64,000 nucleotides of DNA. Origin: Whitmania pigra. Taxonomy: Eukaryota; Annelida; Clitellata; Hirudinida; Haemopidae. Below the pieces are notes generated by a model. That model was given only the letters and a program-made list of their open reading frames with translations, searched no databases and was not told where the DNA came from. Below, in pieces: positions 61,501 to 64,000 of this stretch (positions are counted from its first letter, which is position 1; every line of letters starts with the position of its first letter). Location: contig JAJTWR010000260.1 in NCBI GenBank assembly GCA_021613335.1, forward strand, positions 1,072,001-1,136,000, read 5' to 3'. A program made the position numbers and the translations under genes.

Positions 61501-63214
61501 CCTGCTAAGAATAAAAAAAGAACATATTTCTTATGGAAGAATATCTAAAGTAAAAAATTGTTCAGCTTGCTTCTCGGAAGATATTACAAAGACTGGTGAC
61601 TCGCCAAAATAGCCCAAACCTTGATCCTTTAAAATCAATATAAAGGACTCTTTCAACTTCTATCAACCAATCCCAAAAGTCAGAAAATTGAAAAGCAATT
61701 TTTTTATTGATGGTACCTATTGAACCTATTGAAATCTTAAAGTTCAATAAATCATACATCACAATTAGATAAACATCGTTCGATGATATTACATTGATGT
61801 CACAGAATGAAAACTTCAAAATCATTTTCACGATAACTTGACCAGGGATTACGTTCTTTCGAATGTGATAGAAGCTAATTTTGAAAGAAATTTTTGAAAG
61901 TGGGGAGATGGTTTTTTTCCATGAAAACGACTAAAATGACGACTTTTACTTTTACGCAAAGATTAAATGCAAATAATTGTAAGGTGTTAATAGCTAAAAG
62001 TAAAGCACATATTGTGAATGTTTTAAATTGATAATAACAATTTTCATGTCTCCTATGGTAGTGGTAAAACGCCAAACATGAAACAACTTATATTATATAT
62101 GTATATTACTTCCTTATTAAACAAGTAAACCAAGACTTTTTAAACAATCTCTTCTACCGGAAAAAAGTTATCATCTGAATTATGTAAAATATCCCTTTTA
62201 AGTTTAAAAAGAAATTAATTTGATCAAGATCTATAGCATCTGTTTATGATTTATTTTGGCTGATGATATTGCGAGATAAAAATTCATTTACCTTTCCTAA
62301 GTATTGTTTGAAGAATGGATATATTGGAGGATACGTATTTGTTTCCAGATCTGTTTAGAGGTGGTGAACTTGAGAATTTTTTCAAAAACTAAAATTGTAT
62401 TTAAATATTAATAAATGAAGTTGAGAAAGACTTTAATTTGACCTCCTCTGTAGCTCTCTGATAATATGTAATATACGAATATGCACCACCGCTATTAATT
62501 CAAGTTTTAAATTGAGTTTTATCTTAGTCTGTGATATTAAACTCATGAAAACATGAAATACTTGTTGTTGTTTTTTTAAATCAATTTGCATTTGTCATGC
62601 GCAGCCTACAGATGAATTAATTTAATTTTTAATGTCAGTCATGCAAGAACAAGTCAAGCGCAAAGTTGAAATCGTTAAGAAGCAGTCATCCTCATGTGTT
62701 ACACAAAGAAGAACAATGATCACTTTTTAATTATTTTGAAAAACAATGAAAAACTGTCAGAAGAATTTCAGCCCGTTCTTTAATATCTCTGGCCATATTC
62801 AAGGTTATGGAACTTATTGACAAGGAACTTAGAATTTTGTTTCTTTATCAAAGTAGCGGCCTTCTTAAAATCTAGAATTAAGTCGCTACCCTACATACGC
62901 ATATCTGATTGTTTTCAAATTTGAATCATCTAACAGAGTTCATTTTTTGATGTGTTAATCTTCAAGCAAGAGTAATTGTTGGCAATTGCACGTTGAGACA
63001 ATGAAATCGTCTTTTTGCCGAATTCCTTAAATTTGGAACCGTTACAGTCTTTATTGACGCACAAATGTATTGTAACATTTCTAAGTTTTAAACCATGAAA
63101 ACATGCAGTAGCTGATTTGTGGAAGGTCATGGTCAATTTAAACGAACATTTTAGTACCTTGTTCCAGTATGTTCCCCCACCCCACGTGATCCATAAATGG
63201 AATCACGTATATTG
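61501..63214. other. Intergenic
   Basis: AT-rich, with no exon or recognisable element. Minus-strand frames at 61562-61831, 61875-62075 and 62930-63136 have no recognisable domain. Confidence 0.5.
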
Positions 63215-63960
63215 ACTTTATTTATTTATTTGATTAAAGTTCTTTGCATAACTAGCATGATTTAGACCTGTTAGTTAGTGTTAGTTATGTAAAAATAATT
63301 ATATGTATTAGTATAATAATAAGGATGAGATAATAATAAATTAAATAAAGTTTATTCAAAAATCACTAAAGTAATTAACTCCGATTTTTTAAAATCCATC
63401 TGTAGATGATGTCGCTGGATTGCTAAGCATGGAACCCATATCAGATAGATTTGTATTGAGTCTGATTTCTCTCCTCAGGGCAGATTGAGCCGAACATTCC
63501 ATGAGGAAATGCTGCACATTTTCATCTTCCTGAGGGCACACCTTGACTTTTCAGTCTGGTTGATGTTTTAAGAGAAACAGGTGTTAGTTCAGAGCACATT
63601 TTCCAACTCGGAGTCGGGAAATAAAGACTTCCTTTCTCTTTGAGGCACATTGGAACTTGCTCTTAATTGACACAAGTTTCTCTATGGTCTTGTAATGTTG
63701 GCTTCGCTAGACTTCGTCCCATCTTGCTTGCCACTGTTGGATGATGTTGCGGGCCACGGACCTGTTGCCATCCTTGATAGACGCTGGGATCCAGCGGTTT
63801 CGTTGTTAGGGATTCCAACGTGTGCAGAGACCCAGACGAGCGTGACCTTTCTACCGCTCTCCTGGATATCTGAAATTAAAAACTTGGTTTTCTTAATGTC
63901 AGGGGCATCTTTATTGCAATTTTTTAGTAACTTTTAAAAATGAACAAATTGCTCAAAACA
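63215..63960 (-). mobile_element. Non-LTR retrotransposon 3' end with RNase H
   Basis: Minus strand, from the right edge inward. DIQESGRKVTLVWVSAHVGI, then NNETAG, is the end of a LINE RNase H domain (the usual GNExAD is decayed). ISRLRVGKCAL follows, then CPQEDENVQHFLMEC, the zinc knuckle common at the ORF2 C-terminus of Jockey/I-type LINEs, then a stop. The 3' UTR runs to about 63215 and ends in an AAAT-type tail. The element continues beyond the window. Confidence 0.75.
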
Positions 63961-64000
63961 ACTATATCGAAGGTTTCCTCCTGATAGGACACATATATTG

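Overview
This is a piece of an animal nuclear genome. The DNA is AT-rich. Its genes are split into many small exons by GT-AG introns and resemble metazoan families: a Cys-loop ion channel, a LIM-domain protein, a BCL11 zinc-finger factor, an isochorismatase-domain protein, nephrocystin-1, MORN1 and geranylgeranyl diphosphate synthase. Two cilium-type genes and a mix of hAT, pogo, Tc1, R2-like and Ty3 elements point to a ciliated invertebrate, but I cannot name the phylum. All gene models were built by hand from translation, splice-site and reading-phase agreement, with no transcript evidence.

Layout, left to right. 1-4715 (+): a complete 8-exon Cys-loop receptor subunit whose 2.3-kb third intron carries Tc1 and hAT debris. 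6312-10953 (+): a 12-exon LIM-domain protein. 11-16 kb: gene-poor, with an intact-ended 1.2-kb hAT element. 16244-17996 (-): a BCL11-type zinc-finger gene. 18.3 kb: a long tetranucleotide array. 19-20.8 kb: hAT remains with a tiny LINE tail inside a 17-bp target duplication. 21094-22187 (+): an ISOC-type hydrolase. 22696-32055 (+): a complete 26-exon NPHP1 gene with a 1-kb, 33-bp minisatellite in intron 22. 32-35.7 kb: LINE, pogo and Ty3 remains and a CCGT/CCAT array. 35848-37505 (-): an intact 11-exon GGPS1. 38.3-40 kb: a second copy of the hAT element and an LTR. 40265-42942 (+): a 12-exon MORN1. 43644-61500 (-): a second, diverged GGPS1 paralogue, a single-exon fragment and a third, mosaic paralogue, interrupted by a tRNA-Lys-like gene, a foldback-like element, two RLE-type LINEs and a 2.9-kb pogo element. 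61.5-64 kb: no host gene seen, and a LINE end at the right edge.

The clearest candidate systems are two. NPHP1 and MORN1 each carry a full match to the RFX X-box consensus just upstream of the predicted ATG, suggesting shared ciliary control. The GGPS1 locus has become a same-strand array: one intact enzyme, one divergent copy that keeps the first aspartate-rich motif but has lost the isopentenyl-diphosphate-binding residues, and one copy whose middle exons and introns were recently homogenised with the intact gene.
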